From the NCBI RefSeq assembly GCF_010093815.1, contig NW_022985566.1, positions 200,884-264,883 of the forward strand: DNA of 64,000 nucleotides, written 5' to 3'. Origin of the DNA: Pseudovirgaria hyperparasitica. Its lineage: Eukaryota; Ascomycota; Dothideomycetes; Acrospermales; Acrospermaceae. This document shows positions 22,285 to 35,483 of this stretch, piece by piece (positions within the stretch are counted from its first letter, which is position 1; each line of letters starts with the position of its first letter). The position numbers and the translations under genes were made by a program. The notes beneath the pieces were generated by a model that was given only the letters and a program-made list of their open reading frames with translations, did not search any database and had not been told where the DNA came from.

Positions 22285-24411
22285 GCTGTAGTTGCGGAGG
22301 TTCTGAGGACCACGATCGCAAAGTTGAAGTTGGAGCCAAAGTTATAGAAGTCGAGCAGTGAGCAGATGCAACAATGACGACATTGGGGGAAGCAAGGCCA
22401 GCTGACACAGCTGAAGCTTAGGTGCGTGTCTCTGTTTGACGATCAAAGTGAAATGAAATGAGACATGTGTTGTGCACTCAGTGCATCATGAAATTCGAAC
22501 TGCATGTGCACTACCTTACGGCTTTATAGCATTTCTATTGGTGGTCCAGGTAGCAGTACATATTGCCGTTCTCTCGCCGTCTTCACAATGTCATGTTTCA
22601 AGTTCCTTGCCGTCTTTCTTGCCTGTGTTCGTCCACGATTGGTCTCGTACTGCGAGGAATTGGTCCCTGGTAATTGCTATCCCACATAACGTGACAGTTG
22701 ATAACGCGAACCATGAACCGCGCATATCGAAAGCGTACATTACGCTGATACTTTGATCAGAAAGGAGGATGCGATGATCTTCGTCGACCAGCGCATCGAT
22801 GTACAGGAGGCTAGAAATCTGCTGGCGATTGAAAATGATAGTGGACCGTATGACTTGAATTATGCCAACATATTGAAAGAGTGAGACCATTACGAGAGAA
22901 AACTCGCACCAGGTTGGCCACATCAAGATCAAGGCACGACAAAGGAGAAATATACACCCGTAATTATAGCTGTAAATAACCATAGACATAGGACAAGTGT
23001 ACCAGAGCACAGAAGGAAAGTTTTGCTGGGGAAATGTATCGACAGGCTACCATTCAAGCACAGGGCAATTTCAAATACGCTGCTTATGAGCGTCTTTCAA
23101 GAGAACAATAGCATGAAGCGGGACAGAAGCCTCAGGATAAAGTTCTTGGAGACATACATGAACGTGAAGGAAGGGGTTTAAAGGCCCCAGCAAGACTTGG
23201 GGAAATGCGTGAGTAAAAATGCGTAAGAATCAATAAGAAAGTCGAGCTTCAAATGAAGAGGGTTCGCAACGAAGCGGAACTGAAGGTCGTCAAGTCGCGC
23301 AAAGAGGGTTGAAAGGATAGCCAAGTGTGCGGACGAGACAAAGGCCCGTATATGTGATGTGATGACTTAAAATATTGAAAGAAGGCTTCATAGCTTTCGA
23401 CTAATCTAGACTGGACAACAAGCGACGCAGGCCGAAAACTCGTACAAAGCCAAGCCCGAAGTCAAATGTATCACCAATGACCCAGCCCCTAGAAGCCAAA
23501 TTGACACCACAAGACATTGACTGGAAGCTGGCTCAAAGGGCCCACACAGAAATCTGTTTCAGCAAAGTAAGACGGGAAACCTTCCAAAAATTGGCAGAAA
23601 CAGGGTTTATATCGTTGTAGACTCTGCAAATAACGGGGACGCATGTGTTTAACCTACACATTTCCCGTTACCATTTTTATTGTTGCCCTGCGTGTTGCAC
23701 TCAGTTTTGCCGTTGTTGCTTGGCTTGTATCAAATTCGGAACAGAAAAGGAGGCACATAGAGCATGTTAGCAACGCTTAAACGTGAACACAGATGTCTAG
23801 CTGATTGCCGGTATAGGTTGTTCACCAACGGACGAAGATCTTGACGGAGAGAAAAGTGTGTTCTCATATGATGAATGGAGCGTATATATGAGAGCATTCG
23901 GGTCAATGTATCGCAAGGTGAGTGACATCGCTCGGCATAAAACGAGAAGACCGTGTTGTGTTGTATGTTTCGAGCTGTTGCTTAGAGATAAATACAATGA
24001 ACAAGGCGAGACTCAGCCGTCTATTGAATATCTATATTTCTTGAGGATTGAACTCAGTGTTGATCTAGCAGTCGGGCGTTCATTCATGTTGATCAAATAT
24101 AGGCTAGTGGCATAATATGTCATGTTCGATTAGTGCAGGGACGAGCGTGTATATCTTCAATCTGCAATGAACGTTACCGTGTGAAAGCTGTCGATCTGGG
24201 ATGAGAGAGCTACGATCTATGTCGCTGAAGCATCGGATCTTGGAGATGACGTTAGGGTGTCTACTAATGGCCCGTAAGAGTGACTCAAGACAAAATAAGT
24301 TAGCTACTTTGGTGGAAGCTCGGCACATCTATGGACGGATTCTGCCGTTACGTTCACCTCAGCAAGTCTGCATTTGGAGAGAAGCATCAGCTTTTTATAC
24401 CCAGCATTATC
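22285..24411. other. Wide divergent spacer, hypothetical gene / uS7m
   Basis: 2.1 kb without a supported gene. It holds a compact inverted repeat at 23631-23670. The ORFs present lack known domains and good splice continuations. Confidence 0.5.
23631..23670. repeat. Imperfect 40-bp palindrome (hairpin-forming)
   Basis: Outer arms TAACGGG and CCCGTTA (7 bp) and inner arms ATGTGT and ACACAT (6 bp) enclose a 7-nt loop, with an uneven internal bulge (5 nt against 2 nt). It lies 740 bp upstream of uS7m. It could be a hairpin in a transcript or a remnant of a small inverted-repeat element. Confidence 0.6.
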
Positions 24412-25575
24412 ATGACGCCGCGAATAAATCTCTTCTCGGCCTCTCGCTCTCTCGTTCTCCGCTCAAAGCCTTCATGCGCATTATCGCGCGGCAGTCAAGT
24501 CGTCTCTCGTCAAACCGTACCGGCCTCATGCCGCAGCTACGCCGAATCCAAACTACCAAAGGCTGAGCCCGGCCAGAAGGGCATGAATGAGGAGAGTCTA
24601 CCTCATGTCAGTGAAGAAGCTGCTGCTGTCGCTGGAACGACCGGTGGGACCGGGCCAGATCTAAGCCAAGGCACACCTGTGGAGGAAGTATGCTGTCTTA
24701 TATACATTGGGTGTGCTGTTAGATGCTGATTGTCTCGAATAGGCTGTCAAAGGCGAACAGAAGACCCAAGATAACCTTCCCAAAGTTATGCAACAGGAGA
24801 TCAAGCAAGCCAACAAGCCTTCAGGCTCTCGACCGTTCTCTACATCAGCACGTCAATCGCAGCTCGAGCCTATGCAAACCTTTCCAGCTGGATTGATGGC
24901 TTCCAGCGCCCCACCAGCCATATCCGGCTTCAAATTTGAGCCAGTACAGATGCCAATTCCGCGAGAGCAGGTCATGAAGTATCGCTATCACGATGTCGTC
25001 GAGCAAGTCACGAATCACATCATGATCGATGGGAAAAAGAGCCAAGCGCAGCGAGTAAGATAGATCGGTTTTCTACCACCCTCCTTACAATCCCACAAAC
25101 AAGGCGAAGCGTCTGACCATAGCTCTTCTAGCACGTGAATGTCGTCCTCGAGCGTCTCAGTCTTTCATCACCTCCCGTCTACAATCCAAGCACGCCGCTT
25201 CTACCCGGAACGCCACCGCCTTCCCATCTTCCTTTGAATCCGATACTCTATATGACTCTTGCTATCGACGCCGTCGCCCCCCTCGTGAAGGTAAAGCAAC
25301 TCCGTGGACTCGCTGGTGGAGGCAGAGCCCTGCAAATGCCAATACCCTTGTCGAAGCGTGTTCGGAGACGGATTGCCATTGGTTGGATCATCAGTGCCGC
25401 TACAAGCAAAAAGGGGAATGGTGCAAATAAGGATGCCTTTGGACAGAGGTTAGCAGATGAAATGATAGCGGTGGTAGAAGGCAAAAGCTCGGTATGGCAG
25501 AAGAGGTTGGAATTTCACAAGATGGCCACAACTGCTCGTGCAAATGTTGGCTTCAAATTTCATAAACGCAAGTAG
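24412..25575 (+). CDS. RSM7: Mitochondrial small ribosomal subunit protein uS7m
   Basis: Exons 24412-24687, 24743-25054 and 25132-25575 give 343 residues. The first 45 residues form a Ser/Arg-rich mitochondrial presequence (MTPRINLFSASRSLVLRSK). About 110 residues of low conservation follow. The uS7 fold then starts near residue 190, with KYRYHDVVEQVTNHIMIDGKKSQAQR, the long helix and loop of the rRNA-binding face, the beta hairpin GGGRALQMPIPLSKRVRRR, and the end NVGFKFHKRK. It binds the 3' major domain of the mitochondrial small rRNA at the head near the E site. Both introns keep the frame. An AG-rich presequence-like text also sits in exon 2 (PFSTSARQSQ), a sign that the processing site may lie further in. 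Confidence 0.94.
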
Positions 25576-27079
25576 GCAAGGCCACCTCCTCATAGTGTAT
25601 GAGTAGCGGGCTGATAGAATACTTGTAACGCGAGGCTTTGAGTGTGAAGCATCTCAACTGGAATATAAACACTCTCGCAGATTCGATGACTCCGATATCA
25701 CATTTTGGAGAACGAATACTAGCCGAGGGACAAGTCGCTTTGGACTCTGGCTAGTACATGAGCTTCTTAAATTGCAGTCGATGGGCACGTCGTCTCAATC
25801 CATCCGATGTATGATTCGAAATGACTCGTCTAGTATTCATCTCGTTCGCAATCAACACCCTGTCAATCAAGCCACGTTTCAAAAGACAACGCCCCAGTAG
25901 CAGATGACTAGAACTCGCTCATTACGCGCCGAATGAAGGGAGCTGTGTAAAGCATGCGCCTAGTGCATATCATAGTAGCTGTAGCACGGACACGAGCTAT
26001 GAATAAGTGGAAATCAAAGGCACTCTGCTGGAAGGGGTGAGATACTCTGAAAGGAGCTCCCATAATCATATACGTGTATATCATATGCTCAATGCTCCGG
26101 GTGCAGTTAGATCAGGTCCACACCTAGGTCATAGGGTGATACCTATGTGACCCAGGGTCTGGCATGCATGAGCGGAATGTAGTGATCGAGTGCATGGAAT
26201 AAACCTTCGCGCATGCAGGTGTTTGTGGCTCTGCTTCGGCCCACGTCGGCGGTGGAGTGACTGAGGACGGGTGACGTTGGACAGATGCACTGAATACGCA
26301 TCCCGACTATCGTGATTATAGAACGGAGGGCTACCGGCTATTGTTGCTACTGTTGTGTCGAGGCTTTCCCATAACCGTAATACATAATGATTCATGAAAG
26401 CTTGATACTCAATTCAGGGGATGGCTGGCAAAGAGCTCTAAGATGAGTGCTACACTACAACGCCCCGCATGACTCTACGAGGACCTAAAGTGCATTATTA
26501 ATGTAAGTGTGTAAGTTCAAAACTGGGCAATGAATATATGTTCACCAGCAATGCCTTATAGTGGAGGAACTCAGGCGAAGCTCGTGGTTGAATGTTACAT
26601 ACGAACACCAGTCAAACATAGATAGGCACGATCGACAGCAATTGTGTAGCTGTCTCGGCCCGTTCCATTCACTTTCCGCGAACCATGTTTTAGTCATTGT
26701 CTTGAACTGTTCTATTTGTATTGCCCTATTTTGCTGTATACCATTCGCGAACGATCTTCCATTGGCTGAAAGAATGTCGTCGATGATGTAACAACAATGA
26801 CGACAAAGACTTAAAGCAACTATACCGAGTCTCCGCTAACGGCGTTAGTACGGACTTAGGAAAGCGATGCCCATGAGGTTTATAAATGAATGGAGGTGCA
26901 GGAAGACTAGAACCGGGGGCAGCGCATATAGTCCTCCTATTGCCGTGGACGACTGGTCCCACCATAAATACAGCTTGTTCGCTACGTTCGTTGGCTGTGC
27001 AATTTTGTCTTCATTTACTCCCTCTGGATTGGATTGCGGATTTCTCCCTCGACGCCATTTGAGACCAAGATCATACACC
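25576..27079. other. Tandem spacer, uS7m / aldo-keto reductase
   Basis: 1.5 kb on which I see no gene, RNA or repeat. It presumably contains the promoter of the reductase. The ORFs here are short and domain-free. Confidence 0.5.
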
Positions 27080-28244
27080 ATGTCTACCAACGATAAACAG
27101 AAGATGGGATATACCTAGTAATGCAGCTCGATACGGGATCGATACGCTATAGCTAACAGCAATTGCAGCCTGGGCAAGTCCGGCCTAAAAGTCTCCAAGG
27201 TCATTGTTGGAGCCATGAGCTATGGCTCACCAAAATGGCAAGAATGGGTGCTCGATGAGGAGAAGGCACTGCCTTTGCTTAAGCACGCCTACGACAATGG
27301 CATTACCACCTGGGACACCGTAAGTTGCAGCAGAAGAGCTACCTAGCTGGAGTAGCTGTTCCCCGGCGCTAACGAGTCTATGACAGGCTGATGTTTACTC
27401 TATGGGAGAGTCTGAGCGCATTATCGCCAAAGCGCTCAAACAATATAACATTCCCCGCAACCGCGTCACTATTCTCAGCAAATGCTTTTTTGGTGTTGCT
27501 GACGATGGTACTCAGCCTCAGATTGGCGTTGTTTCAGACAACAACAACGATTACGTGAATCGCGTTGGTCTGTCAAGAAAACACATATTCGATGCCGTTG
27601 ACGACTCAGTGGAGCGATTGGGAACCTACATCGACGTGCTACAAATCCACCGACTCGATCAAGGCACTCCCAAGGAGGAGATTATGCGCGCATTGAACGA
27701 CGTTGTAAACAGCGGCAAGGTGCGATACATTGGCGCAAGCAGTATGAATGCTTGGGAGTTCCAGATGCTTCAAAACATTGCCGAGAAGCACGGATGGCAT
27801 CAATTTATCAGCATGCAGAATTACCATAACCTTCTTTACCGTGAAGAAGAGCGCGAGATGATTCCGTATTGCAAATACACAGGCGTTGGCCTCATTCCGT
27901 GGAGTCCGGTCGCACGTGGCGCGCTTACCCGCCCATGGTGCAGCCGTGACACACATCGCGAGAGGACAGATGGTGCACTAAAGAGATTAGTTCGAGAGAA
28001 AGAGTCTGAGGTCGACAAACTCATCGTGGATCGTGTGGAGGAAATTGCTAAGAAGCTTGGTGTCAGTATGGCTGGCGTCGCTACTGCTTGGAGTATCCAT
28101 AAAGGAGATATCCCTATCATAGGTCTGAACAGTAAGGAAAGAATCGAGGAGACCGTGATAAACTCCAATATAGAGCTCACGGATGAGGATGTTGCATACT
28201 TGGATGAACCGTACATACCCAAGGTAAAGGTGGGCCATACCTAA
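27080..28244 (+). CDS. Aldo-keto reductase (AKR, Kv-beta/YajO-like branch)
   Basis: Exons 27080-27117, 27169-27319 and 27387-28244 give 348 residues. The start MSTNDKQKMGYTYLGKSGLK shows the family's beta hairpin. The catalytic tetrad is visible: Asp62 (WDTADVY), Tyr67, Lys95 (LSKCFFG) and His151 (LQIHRLD). Towards the end, AWSIHKGDIPIIGLNSKERIEE is the NADPH-binding segment. The enzyme should reduce aldehydes or ketones with NADPH. The group resembles aryl-alcohol dehydrogenases and versiconal-hemiacetal-acetate-reductase-like proteins, but the substrate cannot be told. The first intron starts after TA of a Tyr codon; the splice restores TYLGKSG. It is convergent with DCTN6, 204 bp apart. 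Confidence 0.93.
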
Positions 28245-28448
28245 GCGAATACGAATCAGGCTTTTGTTAGTACTAAATTGATATGGTGTTCTAAAATCAC
28301 ACTCTTTTCGTTATTCACACTCTTCCTACCGGCAGCGGGCATCGATGTGCGAGTCGAATAGTCAGTCGAATGTGTATTGAATGGAGTGATTCGGGCACGC
28401 TCGAAACTGTTATATGCATGCATTTTCCTAGCGCCAAATGCTCGCCTT

Positions 28449-29135
28449 TCATTGCCACTTCGCCAGGTTGTTGGGTATAAGTATCGCGAGTGACTCCAGA
28501 AGCTTCTCGTGTGCTTGCACCTTCAACTTCATGATGTCTTCTCGGTCCTGTAGTGTGGTGTTCGTACGCGTCTGCGCGAAGCCAAAGACCACTGTAAAAT
28601 CAGGCAGTACGGTGAATGGAGGCACAATTGTACCAGGAGAAACAGTACAGTACTATTGCAAGTCAGCATTGCTAAATTGCAGCTGGTTCATTCATACCTT
28701 GCCAAGTACGCATCCGATGCCTACCTTGGCACCACTCTCGATGATAGTGCCCTCACCGATCTCCTTGGCCTCTACCACGGCTAGACTCTCAACGACAACA
28801 TGTCTGTTCAGGGTGGTACCCCTTTGCGTCTCTTTTTCTGACTTGTCCTCGCTGTACCTGATACTATTGTCTGAAATGCCTATTGTGGCCTTCTCCCATA
28901 TAACGCATCCCTCATTGAGCGTGACCGGTGCAACGTTAGATGAAATGCGCGAATAAGGATGTAGCACGGTGTAAGGACCCAACGAAATACGATTCATTCC
29001 GCTGAGAGAAGCATGGCCAGCGATAATTGCACGAGAGGAGCTTGAGAGGGGAGGCTTCGGGGCTGAGGCGGCGGTGGAGGCCCTTTTCGTTGGGCCACTC
29101 GCAGATGCACGCTTGATAACTTGGGAAGACGACAT
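28449..29135 (-). CDS. DCTN6: Dynactin subunit 6 (p27), left-handed beta-helix protein
   Basis: Exons 28698-29135 and 28449-28652 give 213 residues. The 45-nt intron (GTATGA..AATAG) joins VLGK to YCTVSPGTIVPPFTVLPD in phase. After a disordered Ser/Ala-rich N-terminus of about 35 residues, hexapeptide repeats (IIAGHA, ISLGPY, VTLNEG, CVIWEK, ATIGIS, VVVESL, TIIESG, AKVGIG) form a left-handed parallel beta-helix, and a C-terminal helix (LKVQAHEKLLESLAILIP) closes it. The family is dynactin p27, which with p25 caps the pointed end of the Arp1 filament and helps dynein attach to endosomes. Other hexapeptide-repeat proteins are the main alternative; the C-terminal YCTVSPGTIVPPFTVLPD..FAQTRTN favours DCTN6. 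Confidence 0.88.
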
Positions 29136-29363
29136 GATTGTACCTAAGCCAAAGGCTTCGAATTTGACAGTCGAAGAAATGTTAGAGTGAGTATAGAGCG
29201 CTTGGTCAGCAACACAGACTTGTGAACTTTAAGAAGAGATCCTAGACCTAAGTGGATGCGTGCACTAGTACGGATTCGTCCATCAGGTAGGTGATACTTT
29301 GATAAGCTCGCATTATTGTAGAGTATATAATAGATCTTTAGTCCAAACTCTGATAATGTGCTA

Positions 29364-29445
29364 GGCATGATGGCCGAGTGGTCTAAGGCGGTAGATTTAA
29401 GCTCTACTGGGGAAACCCGCGTGAGTTCAAACCTCACTCATGTCA
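29364..29445 (+). tRNA. tRNA-Leu(UAA)
   Basis: 82 nt that fold as a class II tRNA. The acceptor stem is GGCATGA with TCATGTC (one G-T pair), followed by discriminator A. The D-arm is GCC..GGC. The anticodon stem is GTAGA with TCTAC around the loop TTTAAGC, anticodon TAA. A long variable arm (GGG aaa CCC) and T-arm GTGAG-TTCAAAC-CTCAC follow. The long variable arm and anticodon give Leu for UUA codons. There is no intron. Two T-runs follow directly. Confidence 0.95.
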
Positions 29446-29450
29446 CTACG

Positions 29451-29459
29451 TTTTGTTTT
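29451..29459 (+). terminator. RNA polymerase III terminator of tRNA-Leu
   Basis: TTTTGTTTT begins 5 nt after the discriminator base, the usual Pol III stop signal. Confidence 0.8.
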
Positions 29460-30169
29460 GCTGATCTTTCAAAGACACTATGATGCTTATATCTTGTATG
29501 TCCAAGCTGCTTGCAAGCAATCGAATATCATTTCGTCCGTAGAGCCTTGAACCCCGGGTTGCTCTCCAAGTTACTCAGAACCGGATGACTATCTACGACA
29601 GCGGGGAACACCTGCCAAGTCGAAGAGAGCTTGGCAATTCCTGGAACAGTGAAGCGGCGCTTATTAGTAGTTCTTTCTGGCGCATTCATCTCAATCACTG
29701 TTCATAACATTCCTGGACCGCTTCTTCACCCACTGAGCTATTTTTGCAGTGTTGCTTACCATCTCGTAATGCCCACTTTCGCATTCTACAACGTCGTTGC
29801 TGTCCTCTTCGCAGACAGTGGCTGAGCATATCCGTGTTTGTCGACAGGACCATCGACCCACTTCCCAAGGACTCCTTGATCGATCGTTACAAAGCAGATG
29901 CTTAAGAATTCTACTGTGACTACTGCCTGAAGTGACGCCGGTGCTGAGTCATTGCTAATCTGGTGTCTCACAGTCTTGTCAATTGGGGCGCCGTCTAAGT
30001 AGCCATTCCAAAGCTTTGAACTGGTCTATCGGTTATACTTTCACGCCAGGCGCAACAACTTGCGTCACTCGTTGATCTCTCGACCCTTCACGATATTCAT
30101 TCATCCAGATATATTCATATTCATATTCAACAACATAGCGTTGTTGTGCTGCACATATAAATAAACAAC
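29460..30169. other. Spacer, tRNA-Leu / universal-stress-domain gene
   Basis: About 710 bp. The last 60 bases are AT-rich with repeated ATATTCAT and TATAAATA, consistent with a core promoter of the following gene. No gene seen. Confidence 0.5.
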
Positions 30170-32448
30170 ATGTCTATGGAGTCAGCATTAGATGAGGAGC
30201 GGCGCGAGATAATGGCCCTACTCGAAGGACGTCCTGCTCCGACGCCTCAGCGAGCTCGCGGTACAAGCTCCCCAAGACGCTCAGAGAGTCCCACAGCAGC
30301 AGCTACCAAATCGCCCGTCAGAAGTATGCTAGATGTCGGTTCCACATCAGCCGTACGCAGACTACCACCCCGAAGTATGCTCGATATAGCTGAGGCCCCG
30401 GCAAAGAAACCTACCAGAAGTATGTTAGATGTAGGAGAAGCTCCGTCTACAAGAAGTATGCCGGAAGCAGGTGATGTCCCAACGAGTAAATTCATACGGG
30501 CCACAAGCGACAAATCCGAAGCTTTCGTTAGCAAGCCGACACGGAGCATGCTGGATATAGGCGAAGTCCCAGTGAAGAAGCCAAGGCATGTATCGGTGGC
30601 TGGGGCTTCAAGTGCCGGGATGAGAAGCCCAGGGCTGAGTTCTGGACACTCATCTACTCCTGGACAGCCAGTCAACCCGGAGCAAGCCTACCAATTCGAT
30701 CCGCTACCTAGCGTTGAGGCGCACGCTCTACCGAAGTACGTGAGTCAAGGTGGAAGGAAGAAGGACAGGCCACTTGGGTTGACACCTGGTCTACCGCCGC
30801 GAGATACTGGGCGGCACCATTCCACATCAGGGCTCTTCGGCAAACGTCAATCGAAGTCGCCTTCGACACGTTTTCATGCTGGTCGATCTCAATCACCTGG
30901 TGGAACTATGTTATCAAATTCCTCGAGAAAATTAGTATCAGATTCAGGCAAAGTGCTTGACATGGATAATGCGTATCGCAAACTTTCGGATGCGGCGCTG
31001 CTACGTTCTGGAGGAACTTTGTCAAGCTTAGCGAATCGAAAAGCTTCGGCGAGCTCGTCACAAGCAGATAGCACTGAAGGAGTACGATTAGAAAAGGACT
31101 ATTTTGGTGATGACGATGAAGACGTTGTGGAAAGTAGCGATGATAATGATTCTGATGCAAGTTCCGGGACTGAGCACTGGGGTTCGGAAAAGCCACGAGG
31201 CAGGCGACGGCACAAGGAGCATACTTCGCTCGCGCCTGGTGACGAGGCGAAGGCTAAAGATGGGAGCGCTAGAACTCCACAGAGTCTCCTAGCTGCTGCA
31301 GAAGACGAGCGTGAGTCTCCCGAGAGGATCACCATCATTAGGACATCTAACATTATGCATAGGGAAGGAGCTAACAGCTACCCACAAATACCGCTCATTG
31401 ATAGAACCGGCTGTTACCGTGACTGGTCCAGATGGTGATAAGATGACAACTATGAAGAAATCTGGGGTTCATCCCAACACCAGCTTCGATCAAGGCGGTT
31501 CTGGAGTATCGACACCAATGAATTCGGATTATGAGGCTGAAATCTCGGAGATAAAGCGAGCACAAAGAATGGCTATGACGATCTCACCAATACATTCAAC
31601 TCCTGAAGCTCACAGATGCGTTCGCCAAGTGGTTCGCGGCGAATACATGAGTTTTCAAACCGAGGCCGAACAAGGACTTCGGAGGCAGCGAGTGTACCTT
31701 GTCGCGACTGATCTTAGTGAAGAAGCAGCGTACGCATTGGAATGGACAATAGGAACAGTTCTTCGGGATGGTGATACCCTTTTGGCTGTTTATGCTGTTG
31801 ACGAAGAGATTGGGACAGGAGCCGAGTCTGCTTTGGGCAACGGTGTTACTGCGGCGGACGAAGCATATTCTTTAAACAAGACACTTTCAAATTCGCCCCC
31901 TAACAGTCCTACAGACGAAACCACTCAATATGTGTCTGCTGAAGTCGATCGACCGCCAGATCTAGCGAGTATGGAGAAAGCAGAACGGGAGCGATGGACA
32001 GCCACAATGGAGGTCTCCGACCGGTGCGTAAAGCTTCTTCGGAAGACGAAGCTACAAGTCCGGGTCGTGGTTGAAGTCTTCCACTGTAAGAGTCCTAAGC
32101 ATATGCTTACGGAAGTTGTGAGTTCTACGCTCTTTGCCGTATATTTTCCTCTATTGACACCACCTAGATTGACTATCTGGAACCAACGCTGGTCATCCTG
32201 GGCTCACGCGGACGTAGTGCACTTAAAGGGTATGTACTCGCATATCCATATATGCAAAGTCCTGAATGATATCTAATAAATTTAGTGTTCTCCTCGGCTC
32301 TTTCAGTAATTATCTGGTCACTAAATCCTCCGTTCCCGTAATGGTCGCGAGGAAGCGTTTGCGGAAGCATAGCAAGTACAAGCGTAATAATCTCCGATTA
32401 TCGAACGTCATTTCGACACGTAGATTAGAGAGCGCGAAGATAGATTAG
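30170..32448 (+). CDS. Universal stress protein (USP) domain protein with long repetitive N-terminus
   Basis: Exons 30170-31310, 31363-32117, 32168-32229 and 32286-32448 give about 706 residues. The N-terminal 450 residues are disordered, with a repeated motif RSMLD[VI]G/A, four good copies (about residues 52-140) plus one diverged, and an acidic stretch before a basic patch. The USP domain covers about residues 510-690: VYLVATDLSEEAAYALEWTIG opens it, and VILGSRGRSALKG..LLGSFSNYLVTKSSVPVMV is the ATP-binding loop motif G-x2-G-x9-G-S. Fungal proteins of this build have been tied to stress and development, but the function is not settled. The first intron restores RKELTATHKYRSL. The repeated Ser motifs look like kinase or docking sites, which is inference. 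Confidence 0.9.
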
Positions 32449-33069
32449 TTGGGAATCACAATCTTTCTCATCGCTCTCCTGGTATACATGTAGTCCGCAG
32501 GCATCTTGGTATAACCGGGCAGGTACATTTGTTCTAGCCTAGACCCATATGTTGGTACTTCCATACATTGACACATTCCTTTGTTGATCAAAAAGACTAA
32601 ACGAGTATTATTACATGCTTCATTTTAAGTGACATATTGTATCTGCCAAGGCGGCCAAAACAGGTACCTGTGTATCTCGCATCCAAGTTCGTGTGCAGGG
32701 CCGGCGCACACTTCTTGCATGATATACACGTGGACGTTGTGGCGTAGTCTGTGACTAAGGACCGGCAAATGACAATGGACGCGCAATGCCTAGGAATGGC
32801 CGTCTGGGTGGCGGCATATCGACATCGACCCAGACGGTGACGTAACGTGCATATCACACCTCTTGTAATTACTCAGGTACGGAGATTTTGATAGTAGAAT
32901 GTACTCACGGATTAGAAGAGCGATATTAAACGATGATAATGTTGAGAACTTCTAGGTCCTTGCGCCCAGAGACTCATGTATTGCTAACGACTACAATATG
33001 GTATGGATACGAGAATTGCCCCGATACCCGGAGTCTCAACGCCCAACTGAATATTGAATCCAACTCCCA
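32449..33069. other. Convergent spacer, USP gene / polyubiquitin
   Basis: 621 bp holding two 3' untranslated regions. No gene or repeat noted. Confidence 0.5.
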
Positions 33070-34095
<1,026 letters not shown>

Positions 34096-34940
34096 GATGG
34101 CGGCGATATAAGTGAGTGTCTCTTGTGTTGAGTTAGCAAGGTTGTTTCGGGGGTATTTCTTTGGTGTTCTTTTATTGAGGGTGGACAGTGGCAGGAAGAA
34201 GGAAGGTGGAGAGAGAGAGAGGTTGGGTTTATGTATGCGTAAGGCGGCAATGGGCGCAGCGATGTGTAATCAGGTCCGTGCGCCTTTCACCTATGAGAGC
34301 CCACTCTAGCAGCTTCTATCAGCTCCAGGCGCAGCCTCCGTCACTACGTAACCTTATCGTGCAAGTCACGCTTGAGCACCCTGAGCTCATCATTAACCAT
34401 CGCCTCAACTCCTCTTCTCCATAGAGTCAGAAACACTTTGGGGCCCTTCAATAGCGCTCGCATGTGGGTTTAACCCCTACAGCAGGGACGCCGTTAAACT
34501 TGTTTGTTCCAGAGTCGAGGAGACTCCGCAATCGGCTGAGCCACCTTTGATGATAGGTATAGGTATGTGTTGCCGCGTGACAACTATATCACTATCACAC
34601 ACCACCCGCCACTTCTGATTGAGATTAACTCAGCAAGTCGAGAACAGCAAGGCGCTCACACGATGGGAACTATATAGATGGAAGTGAAAACACTATAATT
34701 AGTGAGCAAGCACAATATCACACGATGTTGATGGTGACGAGGTCGTTCTAAATTCCTACATCTCTTGCTACTATACATTGTATGAATGACTAATGCTCAT
34801 GCTAAGTTGGATACTGGTTTGTAAATGATTTTGTCCATCCGCAGCGAACCTCCTCCATATGATGAAAATAGTTCCATTCCACTTATAAACTTTCCTTGAG
34901 AACATTTTCCGCTGGACTGATTATACCTTTGGGTATATAT

Positions 34941-34950
34941 ATCACGTGAT
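34941..34950. promoter_or_regulatory. E-box palindrome ATCACGTGAT
   Basis: A perfect 10-bp palindrome with CACGTG core, the site of bHLH factors (Cbf1/Pho4/SREBP type). It lies 846 bp upstream of polyubiquitin and 2.0 kb upstream of the regulator, inside an AT-rich stretch. Function is not shown. Confidence 0.35.
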
Positions 34951-35483
34951 TTTTTATAAACTGGAAAGAATCATAACAAGACGCTGTGTTTATCTGTCAA
35001 ACAGAGAATCAGCCTCTGCGAGTAAACCTATAGAAGCACTTGGTACGTCGTAGATTATAATGCTCGCTTTGCAATACTAGACACCGCGATGACCTTTGGA
35101 CACGAGCTGGCTGTAGCAATGCGATCATAAAGGTGATGCATGTAGAAAACCATCTTAGCAAGTCATTTAGGCCACAAGAGTGTAGAATGCTGTCCTAAAG
35201 AGTGACACTATGTATCAGCCGTCGAGATCTTTTGTCGTTGAAACTTGAAGCTACGAGAGTATGTCGGCATACTAAATGTCCGGGGTAGGCTTCAGCACTG
35301 AAATTGAGTGGGAGATCTTGGCCTTGATCCCATATTACATCAAAACTGCGCATGTGGAGGAGCTGCGTTTTAATAGGTCCAGTCGCAGTAAAACAACCCC
35401 AGGTCTCGGTGCATAGTAGTTTGACCAGTGGAGCAGCGTCTCAAGGTCTGGGGTAAGTCTGCACTACTGTGCATAAGATTATC

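Noticed and set aside
22591-23010. 139-codon minus-strand ORF with hydrophobic stretches
   Set aside because: AT-rich spacer, no signal peptide, no family resemblance, no supporting splice sites.
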